The notes under the pieces: generated by a model
Seen by the model: the letters and a program-made list of their open reading frames with translations, nothing else
What the model was told of the DNA's origin: nothing
The model's database searches: none
Shown: positions 56,774-64,000 of the stretch, one piece after another
How positions within the stretch are numbered: position 1 is the first letter of the stretch
Layout of the letters: every line of letters starts with the position of its first letter
Program-made: the position numbers and the translations under genes
From: Symsagittifera roscoffensis
Lineage: Eukaryota > Xenacoelomorpha > Acoela > Convolutidae
Assembly: GCF_963678635.1 (NCBI RefSeq)
Contig: NC_087069.1
Span: 15,538,660 to 15,602,659, forward strand
Length of the DNA: 64,000 nt
Reading direction: 5' to 3'

Positions 56774-58307
56774 AGTGCAGCAGGAACTGGTGACGAAAGA
56801 GATCGAACAAAAAGTGAAACTCGAACTGGAGAATGAAAAACTGCAGGAGCAACTGAACACCTTCGAAGCAACGGAGGTCGAGGAGACTAAAGCACCAAGC
56901 AGTTTGAGAATGAAACTTAATGTGATCTCCGGTCAGAGGTTCGGCACGGTGCCACAAGGAAGCAAGATACAGTCGATAATTTCAATGGCTGGACACCAGG
57001 TAATCAGAAATCTGAGTGAACCATCCGAGTTCACTTTGATGCATTTGGACACATATGCAGACTATCTGAGGCAGGTGGAGCCACGCACTGAATCGAGAGC
57101 TGTGCGAGCACTACTAACAACGGGTGGCCCTCGCACAAAGAAACTTCATGGACGCTACCTGGAGGTCTATGGACCGTATCAAGTGATGCTGAACGTGGAT
57201 GGAATCAGTATCTACACTAGGACTTATGTAACAACAGACAGTGACCAAATAGGGCAGATCTATTTGGGTGAGGAGGAACTCAAAGTCCACAGGATAGGCC
57301 ATGACGCCATGATGGAACAAGATGCAGTACACATTGGGTATGAAGCAGATGTGACCGCACATCTGCTCGACACCAACGGAACGAAAATCGGAGTCACAGG
57401 GCTTCTGGACACAGGAGCGGTAGTGAGTGTGATGCCGATAAAAACTTGGGAAAGAATTGGCTTCACGAGGGAAGATCTAATTCCAACGAATCTCCGACTG
57501 GCCGCCGCCAATCGAGGAGCGATCTACGTAGCCGGAAGAACACCAATATTGGTCCTCCACATGGGAGGAGGGGATCTTTGGATGAGCTTCCTGGTGGTAG
57601 AAAATTTGGACGACGCCGAACAATTCATCTTGGGCAGAGATTTTGTCAGGAACTTCGACGTGATGATTGACTTGAACAACGGTCTGATACAGATTAGGAA
57701 CCCGGACCGGAAGTATGTTAAGAAACCGATTAATAGAATAATCACAGACAAAAACATGGTGCCAACTTTTTTAGATAGAAAAGTGAAATTACAGCTAGGA
57801 CAGGCTGTGGTGGCAATTTTTAGAATGAGAAAATTAAATTCGTTAAGCGATAGTAAACAGGTTTGTTTAGTACCGAATCCAAATAGTCAGAGTTCGGTGA
57901 TTTTAGGCCGGAGCTTCTCGGTAACGCGAAACGGACTGTGTGTCAGTGTGTTATTGAACACACTGGACACCACGGTTCCAATCCAGCGTGGAAATAAGCT
58001 TGGTTACGCTTTGCCGATGAGGACCGACTATGAGGAGACACAAAACTTGAAAGAACATAGTGCGAAAGACTGTCCTTATCATGCCAATAAAGATAAAATT
58101 TTACAGAGGATTAGTGAATTAAAACCTATTCAAAAGTTGTTTTCAATAAAATCCGAAACGGACGACGGCTTATCGAGCTGCTCGAATTTTCCGGAACGCC
58201 CCTCGTCATATGAACTAGAATCTGACAAACCGGAATATTGCATCAGGAGCAAGAATGGATTGGAGGAACGGTTCTCCGTCCCATTGCATACGGCAGCAAA
58301 GTCTTAA
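56724..58307 (+). CDS. Aspartic protease and pre-RT linker of the gypsy-type element
   Basis: The N-terminal 60 residues are Glu/Lys-rich coiled coil (TKEIEQKVKLELENEKLQEQ). The retropepsin fold follows, with active site GLLDTGAVVSVM near 57400-57430 and the C-terminal FILGRDFVRNFDVMIDL near 57625-57670. The next ~170 residues are the linker usually found before RT in this group (GNKLGYALPMRTDYEE, CPYHANKDKILQRI, SKSETDDGLSS-like block, CSNFPERPSSYELESDKP). At SDKP (about 58228) normal similarity stops; the last 25 residues are read in the wrong frame over the RNase H sequence. The protease itself looks intact. Confidence 0.85.
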   Translation: MTSRLIIRAAARDALNRVQQELVTKEIEQKVKLELENEKLQEQLNTFEATEVEETKAPSSLRMKLNVISGQRFGTVPQGSKIQSIISMAGHQVIRNLSEPSEFTLMHLDTYADYLRQVEPRTESRAVRALLTTGGPRTKKLHGRYLEVYGPYQVMLNVDGISIYTRTYVTTDSDQIGQIYLGEEELKVHRIGHDAMMEQDAVHIGYEADVTAHLLDTNGTKIGVTGLLDTGAVVSVMPIKTWERIGFTREDLIPTNLRLAAANRGAIYVAGRTPILVLHMGGGDLWMSFLVVENLDDAEQFILGRDFVRNFDVMIDLNNGLIQIRNPDRKYVKKPINRIITDKNMVPTFLDRKVKLQLGQAVVAIFRMRKLNSLSDSKQVCLVPNPNSQSSVILGRSFSVTRNGLCVSVLLNTLDTTVPIQRGNKLGYALPMRTDYEETQNLKEHSAKDCPYHANKDKILQRISELKPIQKLFSIKSETDDGLSSCSNFPERPSSYELESDKPEYCIRSKNGLEERFSVPLHTAAKS

Positions 58308-59371
58308 GTGACACTGAGATGAAATATGACGCACCAAAAGCAGAAATGTTTGCAGTAGTCAAATTTGTAGAAAAATTCCGCGCATACTCGGGGAGCGCTC
58401 CCTTTAAGTTACGCGTAGACAACAGAGCGTTATCCTGGTTGAAGACCTACTCGATGGATCAGAGTTATATTGGTAGAGGGATAGTAAGATTGGATGGTTA
58501 CCATATGATAATCGAACACAGGATGCGTGATAAACACCAGAATGCTGACAACCTCAGCAAAAAAACTGAGTTCTATGAAAGATTGGAGCAGAAGCAAGCC
58601 AATCAGGCAGAAATAAACGAAGGATTTTCGTTTCTGGACAAAGAAACTTATGAAGCGCTTCTTTTAACGAGATGGTTGGTTAAGTCTGGACATCCAATTC
58701 CAGGGCATCCTGAGTTACCTGTAAAGAAAGCAGCCGAGATAAAGATCCTATCCAAGGAGGACCCGGTCCCCTTGGATCTGTTGCTGCGCTCAAACCTGGT
58801 CCAGCAAGAACTCTCTCGCATGAACATAAACAGCCTCTCATTGTTGGATAAAACGGTGCAGGTCACACCGCAAGTGATGCGGATGCTGGGTGGATTGTTA
58901 GAAAGAGAAGTGACCAGAGATGACCCCGAGTGGACAGCAGCAGTGGCTTCACTAACAATCAGGGAGAAGGTGAAGATCATGCCGTCCAGACGACAACACG
59001 AAGAGAACGAGAGGGATTGTAGGACAATAGTTCAGCAACTAGTATCCTCAATACCACACGAGGTTTTAACCAGTACTTCTTACGGACGAAAAGAACAGGG
59101 AAGCAGTACGCGAAGGAAAACCGTTACCTTGGTGGACCAGGATAAAGAAGGTGAGAAGGTAGAACAAAACCTGCTGCAAGTTAGTTTGTACGGGGAGACG
59201 AAAGATGAGAAGAGCCAGCGAGTACAAGATCAACACCCGGAACAAGAAAATTTGTCCGGGGAGTCTGAGATAGATGAAAAAATTCCTGATGAGAAACAGG
59301 ACCTGGAGAACAAGGTTTTGTCCGGGAAGTTCAGATGGATGCGAAGAAGGCACAGACATGATCTGGATTAG
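58238..59371 (+). CDS. RNase H domain lacking its first strand, plus acidic linker
   Basis: In this frame TGILHQEQEW (partly upstream of 58238) leads into LRPIAYGSKVLSDTEMKYD, KAEMFAVVKFVEKFRAYSG, KLRVDNRALSWLKTYSMDQ and DKHQNADNLSKKTEFYE, the gypsy RNase H. The Glu (KAEM), Asp (RVDN) and Asp (NADN) of the active site are present. The first catalytic Asp, normally in a TDAS block just before, is gone with the RT deletion. The remainder is a charged linker of ~250 residues with no recognised fold. The frame stops at TAG (59369-59371) but stays open in the same frame to 59696. Confidence 0.85.
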   Translation: MHQEQEWIGGTVLRPIAYGSKVLSDTEMKYDAPKAEMFAVVKFVEKFRAYSGSAPFKLRVDNRALSWLKTYSMDQSYIGRGIVRLDGYHMIIEHRMRDKHQNADNLSKKTEFYERLEQKQANQAEINEGFSFLDKETYEALLLTRWLVKSGHPIPGHPELPVKKAAEIKILSKEDPVPLDLLLRSNLVQQELSRMNINSLSLLDKTVQVTPQVMRMLGGLLEREVTRDDPEWTAAVASLTIREKVKIMPSRRQHEENERDCRTIVQQLVSSIPHEVLTSTSYGRKEQGSSTRRKTVTLVDQDKEGEKVEQNLLQVSLYGETKDEKSQRVQDQHPEQENLSGESEIDEKIPDEKQDLENKVLSGKFRWMRRRHRHDLD

Positions 59372-59725
59372 CGTGCAGACTCCATCACAACCTCTTCAAC
59401 AGTTGACAATTCCCGAAACTCAGGAATTGACACCTATTCAGACAGGAACTCGAGCTCGGGATCAGAACTGTCAGAACTAGCGATCCGCACACTACTAGTG
59501 GAAACTCGTGCAAGGGATCTGGACAGAGAGGTGTACCAGGATTCTGACAGTGATCGCTACCTGATACCAAGCGAAAGAGTCCTTGACAACGCAGCGGATG
59601 ATTTGGAGACAATAGCGGTATCGAAACGTTCGATAAGTCTGTTGCCACAAAAAGAGGTAGTCAGGACTGATCTTCAGCCGTTCAAGCAAGAAACATAGCC
59701 ACTGGCGAAGATTTGGTGCGTTAAG

Positions 59726-61129
59726 ATGGAAGAAGACACACACCAGCCCAACGAGCTGAATATTCAGATGAGGGTCATGAAGACGTACTTGAAGGCGAGA
59801 TACAGACTCTCGGATCTTCTAAGGGCGCAGAGAAATGATCGCATGACAAGCAACCTGAAAAGGTGGATCGAGAATGGTTCTCCGGATGAAGGGGACCTCG
59901 AGGAAGACAGTTACCGTATCCTGAGACAGTACTTCATGCAGAAGGAGGGAAGGTTATATTTGAACAAGGACGGGATTGTGGCTTGCAAGAGAAGAGAAGA
60001 AGACAGAGTCCTATACAAGTATAACGCGATAGTGATGCCGCAACTCTATCAGACAGAACTATTATTCAGGTCGCAAGATCAGATGGGCCATCAGGGGATC
60101 GACAAAGTATATCAGAGGATCCTGAAGCGCTTCGAGTGGCCTGGAATGAAAAAGGCAAGCGAGAAGTGGGTAACAGCATGTCTGTCATGCCAACAGGTCA
60201 AGGATTCAAGGAAGTTGCGATTTCCTTTACAATCAATCGAGTCGTCTGAATTCAACCAGGTGGTGCAGATAGATCATCAAAAGATATGCATGACAGACAG
60301 TGGTTGTAATCAGGTGTTGGTCATGATAGATCATTTCACGAAGTATGCAGAGGCCGTGCCCTGCATAACTGCCTCGGCGGAAGAGACATGCGACCACCTG
60401 ATCAATACGTGGATAGCGAGACATGGTTTTTTGATGACGTTTCAATCGGACAATGGAACAGCTTTCGTAGGAGAGCTTACAAAAGAGCTTATGAGACGCT
60501 CACAGGTTACTCAGGCTCACTCCACGGCATACCACCCCCAGACGAATGGCTTAGTGGAAAGACAGAATAGGACGTTAGTGTCGATGCTGATAGTACATTG
60601 TTCCAGGTACATGACCGACTGGGACAGATTTTTTCCACAGGTGATTGGAGCCTATAATAGCACGCAACACTCCACCACTGGAGTTAGTCTACACATGATG
60701 CTGACTGGACACGAGAAGTCTTTACCCTTAACCTTCTTCTACCCAGAGTATGAGGGGAAGAAAACGTCTCCACAGGTCTACGTGGGGGATGTGATCAGAC
60801 GTCAACCGGAGTTGAACGATTTATGTAGACGAAATACTCAGCAAGCACAGGCAAGGCAGAGGAAAAAATTCTACAAGAAAGCAGCTGGTGCAAAAGCTTA
60901 CAAGGTGGGAGATTACGTATGGGTATTTCAAAACGTTATACCACCGAAAGGAACGAAAAAGCTCCTAAAAAATTGGAAAGGGCCCTTCATGATTACGGAA
61001 GTGCATCAGAAGGGACGCTTTTACAGACTGAGTACTGGCCGAGCCGCTCATTACCAAAACATTAAGCCACACAATCCATCGACAGAAGACTGGTGTATAC
61101 CTGCAGACATGGAAGAAGGGATTATCTAA
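59726..61129 (+). CDS. Integrase of the gypsy-type element
   Basis: 467 residues. The zinc-binding region reads QDQMGHQGIDKVYQRILK with CLSCQQVK; the first His of the usual HHCC set is Gln here. The catalytic core has the D,D,E triad: QIDHQ (about 60270), QSDNGTAF (about 60450) and GLVERQNR (about 60555), in usual spacing. The C-terminal part holds YKVGDYVWVF and WKGPFMITEVHQKGRFYRL, the SH3-like DNA-binding segment of the family. The upstream frame is continuous with RNase H except for TAG codons at 59369 and 59696, so in a working element it was part of Pol. Confidence 0.93.
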   Translation: MEEDTHQPNELNIQMRVMKTYLKARYRLSDLLRAQRNDRMTSNLKRWIENGSPDEGDLEEDSYRILRQYFMQKEGRLYLNKDGIVACKRREEDRVLYKYNAIVMPQLYQTELLFRSQDQMGHQGIDKVYQRILKRFEWPGMKKASEKWVTACLSCQQVKDSRKLRFPLQSIESSEFNQVVQIDHQKICMTDSGCNQVLVMIDHFTKYAEAVPCITASAEETCDHLINTWIARHGFLMTFQSDNGTAFVGELTKELMRRSQVTQAHSTAYHPQTNGLVERQNRTLVSMLIVHCSRYMTDWDRFFPQVIGAYNSTQHSTTGVSLHMMLTGHEKSLPLTFFYPEYEGKKTSPQVYVGDVIRRQPELNDLCRRNTQQAQARQRKKFYKKAAGAKAYKVGDYVWVFQNVIPPKGTKKLLKNWKGPFMITEVHQKGRFYRLSTGRAAHYQNIKPHNPSTEDWCIPADMEEGII

Positions 61130-61131
61130 CG

Positions 61132-61323
61132 ATGGATCCTGCTTGTGAGGTCAACGAGAAGGGCACCAGGGAGAAGAACGATGGAAACGAAGTCGTGGAG
61201 GAAGGAACGAATACACCGCTGGACCTGGATCCAAACGAGGTGATCGAAGCGGACGATGAAACCTTACCCTATGCAGAGGAGGATTGGCAGGTGGTGGTTC
61301 ACGATGCAGACTCGTCAGAGTGA
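61132..61323 (+). pseudogene. Acidic post-integrase segment, frame-broken
   Basis: Starts at ATG two bases after the integrase stop (MDPACEVNEKGTREKND) and runs as a Glu/Asp-rich stretch to HDADSSE, then stops. The natural continuation (GTRPRKKYNPYGDDFVV), a basic motif common after integrase in gypsy elements, is in the next frame from about 61320, so a one-base shift near 61310 separates them. Confidence 0.6.
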
Positions 61324-62386
61324 CGGGACAAGACCCAGAAAGAAATATAACCCTTACGGTGACGACTTTGTAGTGGATAGGATAGATCTGAAGAAGATAG
61401 TGGAAGAAGTAGTGGGTCTAGAAGAAATAACTGTGTCACAAGACATTGACATAGTCGATGATCACGATGATGAGTGGGTCGACGACCGGTCGAAACCAGA
61501 GGTAGAATTCGACGACGAGCAACAGCAGTCACATGAACAAGACTTGACGAACCTGCGTGTCTTAGAATGGCTGAACGAAGTGACGTCGGACCCAGAGGAG
61601 ACCAGTGTCACGATTCAAGTAGTAGATCGTGAAAGCATAAAATACTTGAAGACCGATCGCGATGATCCTTCCTGGGCTGCTCAGGAAGGGCGATCACTCG
61701 TTCCGGCCTCCAATGTTGATTTGATACCCGGTATGCGATCGACGGGGACGTCGATGGATATTTTTGTCCGGGGAGTGGGGGTAGGACTTACCCACACTGA
61801 AAACTTGATAATAAAAAAGTTAAGAGTAGCAAGAGCAACAGGAGACTTAGAAGCAGAAACAGGCGAAGAACCTAAGAAACCTGACATAGGGAGGGTAGTT
61901 GAGTCATATGTTAACTTACCGAATGAATATTCAAGTAACATAATACTAACAGACAGTGATTTTATACTCACAAAAAGAAAATGTGCGATAGCAATCACAG
62001 CAGACATGAGTTTTAGGACAGCGTTAGCGGCAGATTTTAAGAGAGAATATAAAAACATAGAGTTCCTATGGAAGCAAAGACTAGGGATAGGGGGCGTAGC
62101 GGCCTTACCTCCGGCGGCGTCACAGATACCGGGAAAATACCTATGCTTCTCGGTAACGAGGGCGACGGAGAAGCAGCACGTGGACCCAGAGAACCTAGTC
62201 TTGTCCTTGACGAGATTGAGGGACTTCCTCGTAGAAATGGACGTGAAGGAGCTTTCGCTTCCAGTGTACGACCCGAACAGAGGACGACTGCACCCTCGAG
62301 AACTGAACGCGCTGGTACACGTGATATTCTCTGATACTAATATACAAGTATATTTACATAAGAAGTATTACTTAAGTATAGGCTGA
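61256..62386 (+). CDS. Post-integrase frame with C-terminal macrodomain-like (TARG1/OARD1-type) region
   Basis: The first ~20 residues are out-of-frame; true homology starts at TRPRKKYNPYGDDFVVDRID. Residues ~40-210 are acidic and unrecognised (DDHDDEWVDD, EWLNEVTSDPEETSV, SMDIFVRGVGVGLTHTENL). Residues ~225-375 resemble the short macrodomain of TARG1/OARD1, an ADP-ribosyl-glutamate hydrolase: AITADMSFRTALAADFKREY aligns with the strand and glycine-rich helix (family: S-D-MGAGIA-FKK-F), then GGVAAL, KYLCFSVTRATEKQ (family Y-YYLITK), DPENLVLSLTRLRDFLVE, KELSLPVYDPNRGRLHPREL (family LSMPRIGCGLDRL-W) and SDTNIQVYL at the end. The catalytic Lys of ITK is Arg, and the Asp-bearing GCGLD loop is replaced by DPNRG, so hydrolase activity is unlikely; ligand binding is open. 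The macrodomain call rests on remembered family patterns. Confidence 0.6.
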   Translation: MKPYPMQRRIGRWWFTMQTRQSDGTRPRKKYNPYGDDFVVDRIDLKKIVEEVVGLEEITVSQDIDIVDDHDDEWVDDRSKPEVEFDDEQQQSHEQDLTNLRVLEWLNEVTSDPEETSVTIQVVDRESIKYLKTDRDDPSWAAQEGRSLVPASNVDLIPGMRSTGTSMDIFVRGVGVGLTHTENLIIKKLRVARATGDLEAETGEEPKKPDIGRVVESYVNLPNEYSSNIILTDSDFILTKRKCAIAITADMSFRTALAADFKREYKNIEFLWKQRLGIGGVAALPPAASQIPGKYLCFSVTRATEKQHVDPENLVLSLTRLRDFLVEMDVKELSLPVYDPNRGRLHPRELNALVHVIFSDTNIQVYLHKKYYLSIG

Positions 62387-62784
62387 GTGACGGGCGTGAG
62401 GGTATTAAGCTAAAGACTAAGTTGTATGTAATGTGTGATCTGCGTGTTATGTTATGTTATGTGTTATGTTATTAAGATCTTGGGTAAGAAGGGGTTAGTG
62501 ACGATGAACAACTGAATGACGATCTTAGGAATAGACCCAAAGTTTGGACTGTCCAATCTTAGGTCGATTTCCAAAATTTAAGAGACTGATTGATTTTATT
62601 AAATTTTAGTAGAAAAATCTTTTTACCTGACTGTTTTTAAGTAAATTTTAACGATATCCGTTAAGGTGAAACTGACAAGTGTGATATTCGTGACTTCTTT
62701 TCTAGATCCTGCTTGATTGTTTAATTGCTCACTTGAGTCAAAACTTTGAAATCAAATCAATTCAAATCGAATCTGAAGAACAGT
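62387..62784. other. Non-coding gap between element frames
   Basis: Contains a TTATG-type microsatellite (62446-62470, GTTATGTTATGTTATG) and a purine-rich run GGGTAAGAAGGGG near 62483-62495 that could be a polypurine tract. GC content falls back to the level of the early window from about 62560 to 62780. No long terminal repeat was recognised. Confidence 0.4.
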
Positions 62785-63108
62785 ATGGAGAATTTCAATT
62801 GGGATGAATTGATGGACCTGGCAAAGGCATATGTAGGACCGATGATAGATGCGATCTATCGTCGGCTAATGGATCGAGACTTCGCTCTGGAGGACCCAGA
62901 GGTAGTCATGTTGCTGACCGCCCTGATCAACATCTTGGGGCATGACAACCGTGGGGACCGCCCCACGGAAGTCCTATTGATTGCAGCATATGGAGAGAGG
63001 GGAGTACTAGACCGCCCGAACATGAGAGTGATGAGGTGGAGAAACGGGGCTCTCTCAGGGATTGACTTGGCGAATGAGCCTGGATTGGGAAGTTCTAGGT
63101 TTTACTAA
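62785..63108 (+). CDS. Unrecognised 107-residue protein after the LTR element
   Basis: Starts MENFNWDELMDLAKAYVG. The helix-rich middle (VVMLLTALINILGHD) is followed by TEVLLIAAYGERGVLDRPNM, and it ends GLGSSRFY, TAA. Upstream of the ATG the frame stays open back to 62746. Base composition matches the retroelement frames rather than the host genes. The next frame (63118) is in the same phase nine bases later. It may be an accessory ORF of the element or the first ORF of a neighbouring one; no family recognised. Confidence 0.5.
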   Translation: MENFNWDELMDLAKAYVGPMIDAIYRRLMDRDFALEDPEVVMLLTALINILGHDNRGDRPTEVLLIAAYGERGVLDRPNMRVMRWRNGALSGIDLANEPGLGSSRFY

Positions 63109-63117
63109 CCAGGAGAA

Positions 63118-64000
63118 ATGCCTATGCCCTCCAAGCCCAAACCTGGGCTGACGAGAATGCATCAGGAGATGAACAGCGAGGCTGCCTCGTCTGGTTCACC
63201 ACTGAGAGCAGCTGTGCCACCAAAGAGGGTGAAAGTAGAACAAAAGGTTCAGACGAATCAAACCATGCAAGATCTGGATGGGATAAAAGACGAACTGGAA
63301 AGGACGAAGAGGGAGCCGGACAAGATGACCAAAACTATGCTCAGTACGGAGGAAGATAGGGACATATGGAAGAGATTGTTCGAAGACTGCAACAAAAAGC
63401 AGGGTCAAGAAATTGAGCGCTTGAGGCAGGACTACAAGGAGCGATCGGAACGGATGGCGTTGACAACGGCCGTGGAGAAGGTGATACCTGCAAGGAGTAT
63501 TCCTCGTGGGCAGTCCCCGATGCAGCTCTTGACGCCTCGAGAAATGAGTCAGACAACGGAGACACGGCTTCCGACAGCAACAGATCGAGTGACAACCCCG
63601 GACCCTAGTGACACTTTGGGTGACCCCGTCGTGGAACAAACGGTGAGGAAGCTGACAGAGACAGCTGGACGACTGGTCGCCAACAAGAATGCGCCAGGTT
63701 CCGGGGTGACTGCAACCTATGGGACGATCGACGACACGGGCAGAGTACGACTCTCCCAGACCGTGATCAGACAGGGAATAAGTGACGTGACGCCACTAAT
63801 GGGGAGCTCGAAGGCCCTAGAGAGAAGAATACAGAAGATGCCAGCGAAGAAAGTGTCTCGTGTAATAGACGTACAAAAGAACAATCAATTGAGATATAAC
63901 TTCACGGGAGTTCCGGAGACAGATCCGAGAGATTGCTTCAATCGAGCGACTTGGAATTCGGCAGTAAACCTGCAACAACCGCCACTGGGGACATCACATC
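63118..64000 (+). CDS. Unrecognised frame with coiled-coil, open to the window end
   Basis: Open for 294 codons from ATG at 63118 without a stop up to the edge, so partial at the 3' end. Basic, Pro-rich start (MPMPSKPKPGLTRMHQEMN), a charged heptad-like stretch (DGIKDELERTKREPDKM, RDIWKRLFEDCNKKQGQEIE, RLRQDYKERSERM), then a Thr-rich region and VTATYGTIDDTGRVRLSQTV, ending in a segment (YNFTGVPETDPRDCFNR) that may lead into a folded domain. It resembles a gag N-terminus in layout, but not in sequence to the gag at 54745. Stopless length in GC-richer sequence supports coding. Confidence 0.55.
   Translation, partial: MPMPSKPKPGLTRMHQEMNSEAASSGSPLRAAVPPKRVKVEQKVQTNQTMQDLDGIKDELERTKREPDKMTKTMLSTEEDRDIWKRLFEDCNKKQGQEIERLRQDYKERSERMALTTAVEKVIPARSIPRGQSPMQLLTPREMSQTTETRLPTATDRVTTPDPSDTLGDPVVEQTVRKLTETAGRLVANKNAPGSGVTATYGTIDDTGRVRLSQTVIRQGISDVTPLMGSSKALERRIQKMPAKKVSRVIDVQKNNQLRYNFTGVPETDPRDCFNRATWNSAVNLQQPPLGTSH

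Larger units (their letters stand above)
54745..62386 (+). mobile_element. Gypsy-type LTR retrotransposon internal region, RT-deleted, with extra C-terminal module
   Basis: The order gag, two zinc knuckles, aspartic protease, RNase H, integrase is that of Ty3/gypsy elements. The RT domain expected between protease linker and RNase H is missing. After integrase comes a long acidic frame ending in a macrodomain-like region. The whole stretch is clearly richer in G and C than the preceding 50 kb. Coding continuity is broken by shifts near 55245, 55580, 56330, 56745, 58228 and 61310 and by in-frame TAG codons at 59369 and 59696. Long terminal repeats, primer-binding site and polypurine tract were not identified. 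Most breaks look like single-base indels, so sequencing error should be excluded before calling it dead; the RT deletion is real in either case. Confidence 0.85.

Overview
This is eukaryotic nuclear DNA, most likely from an invertebrate animal. The genes are split by GT-AG introns and encode animal proteins: a CIR1 co-repressor, leukotriene A4 hydrolase, a MIF-family protein and a reticulon. They lie in an AT-rich, repeat-dense background with a gypsy-type LTR element, a LINE and several foldback and tandem-repeat families. No protein allows a finer placement from sequence reading alone.

Layout. 0.2-0.6 kb: a small terminal-inverted-repeat element. 0.7-1.6 kb (+): an intron-poor CIR1. 2.9-14.6 kb (+): an LTA4H gene whose promoter side and first two exons occur twice, as a ~4 kb direct duplication; only the second copy adjoins the three downstream exons that carry the zinc-peptidase core. 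15.5-18.7 kb (+): a decayed APE-endonuclease LINE. 19.7-32.5 kb: elements of one repeat family (hairpin head, ~162 bp monomers, CTAG-ending tail), and a perfectly abutting 3.85 kb tandem duplication in which exons 1-2 of a MIF-family gene lie on the minus strand between monomer arrays. 32.5-35.7 kb: mostly unassigned, with one ~200 bp foldback. 35.7-51.3 kb (-): a reticulon gene of seven coding exons, including a predicted 36-nt microexon, with very large introns filled with repeats (a reverse-oriented monomer array, a second ~150 bp satellite and two dispersed families). 51.1-54.0 kb: a zone rich in short palindromes and in a repeated motif TCCGGAGGGGTC. 54.7-62.4 kb (+): a GC-richer gypsy-type element with gag, protease, RNase H, integrase and a post-integrase frame. 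62.8-64.0 kb (+): two further unrecognised frames, the second running off the window.

Main points of interest. (1) The frame after integrase ends in a region resembling a TARG1/OARD1-type macrodomain whose expected catalytic positions are substituted. (2) The same element has lost its whole reverse-transcriptase domain together with the first RNase H strand. (3) A MIF fragment with no visible third exon and with Ala in place of the catalytic Pro sits among Helitron-like (HINE/pearl-like) repeats, which suggests gene-fragment capture. (4) A 240-nt-armed palindrome lies at the end of the LTA4H duplication. (5) The CGGAGGGGTC cluster is unexplained. Exon boundaries were read by eye from splice consensus, phase and family similarity; no search or transcript evidence was available.
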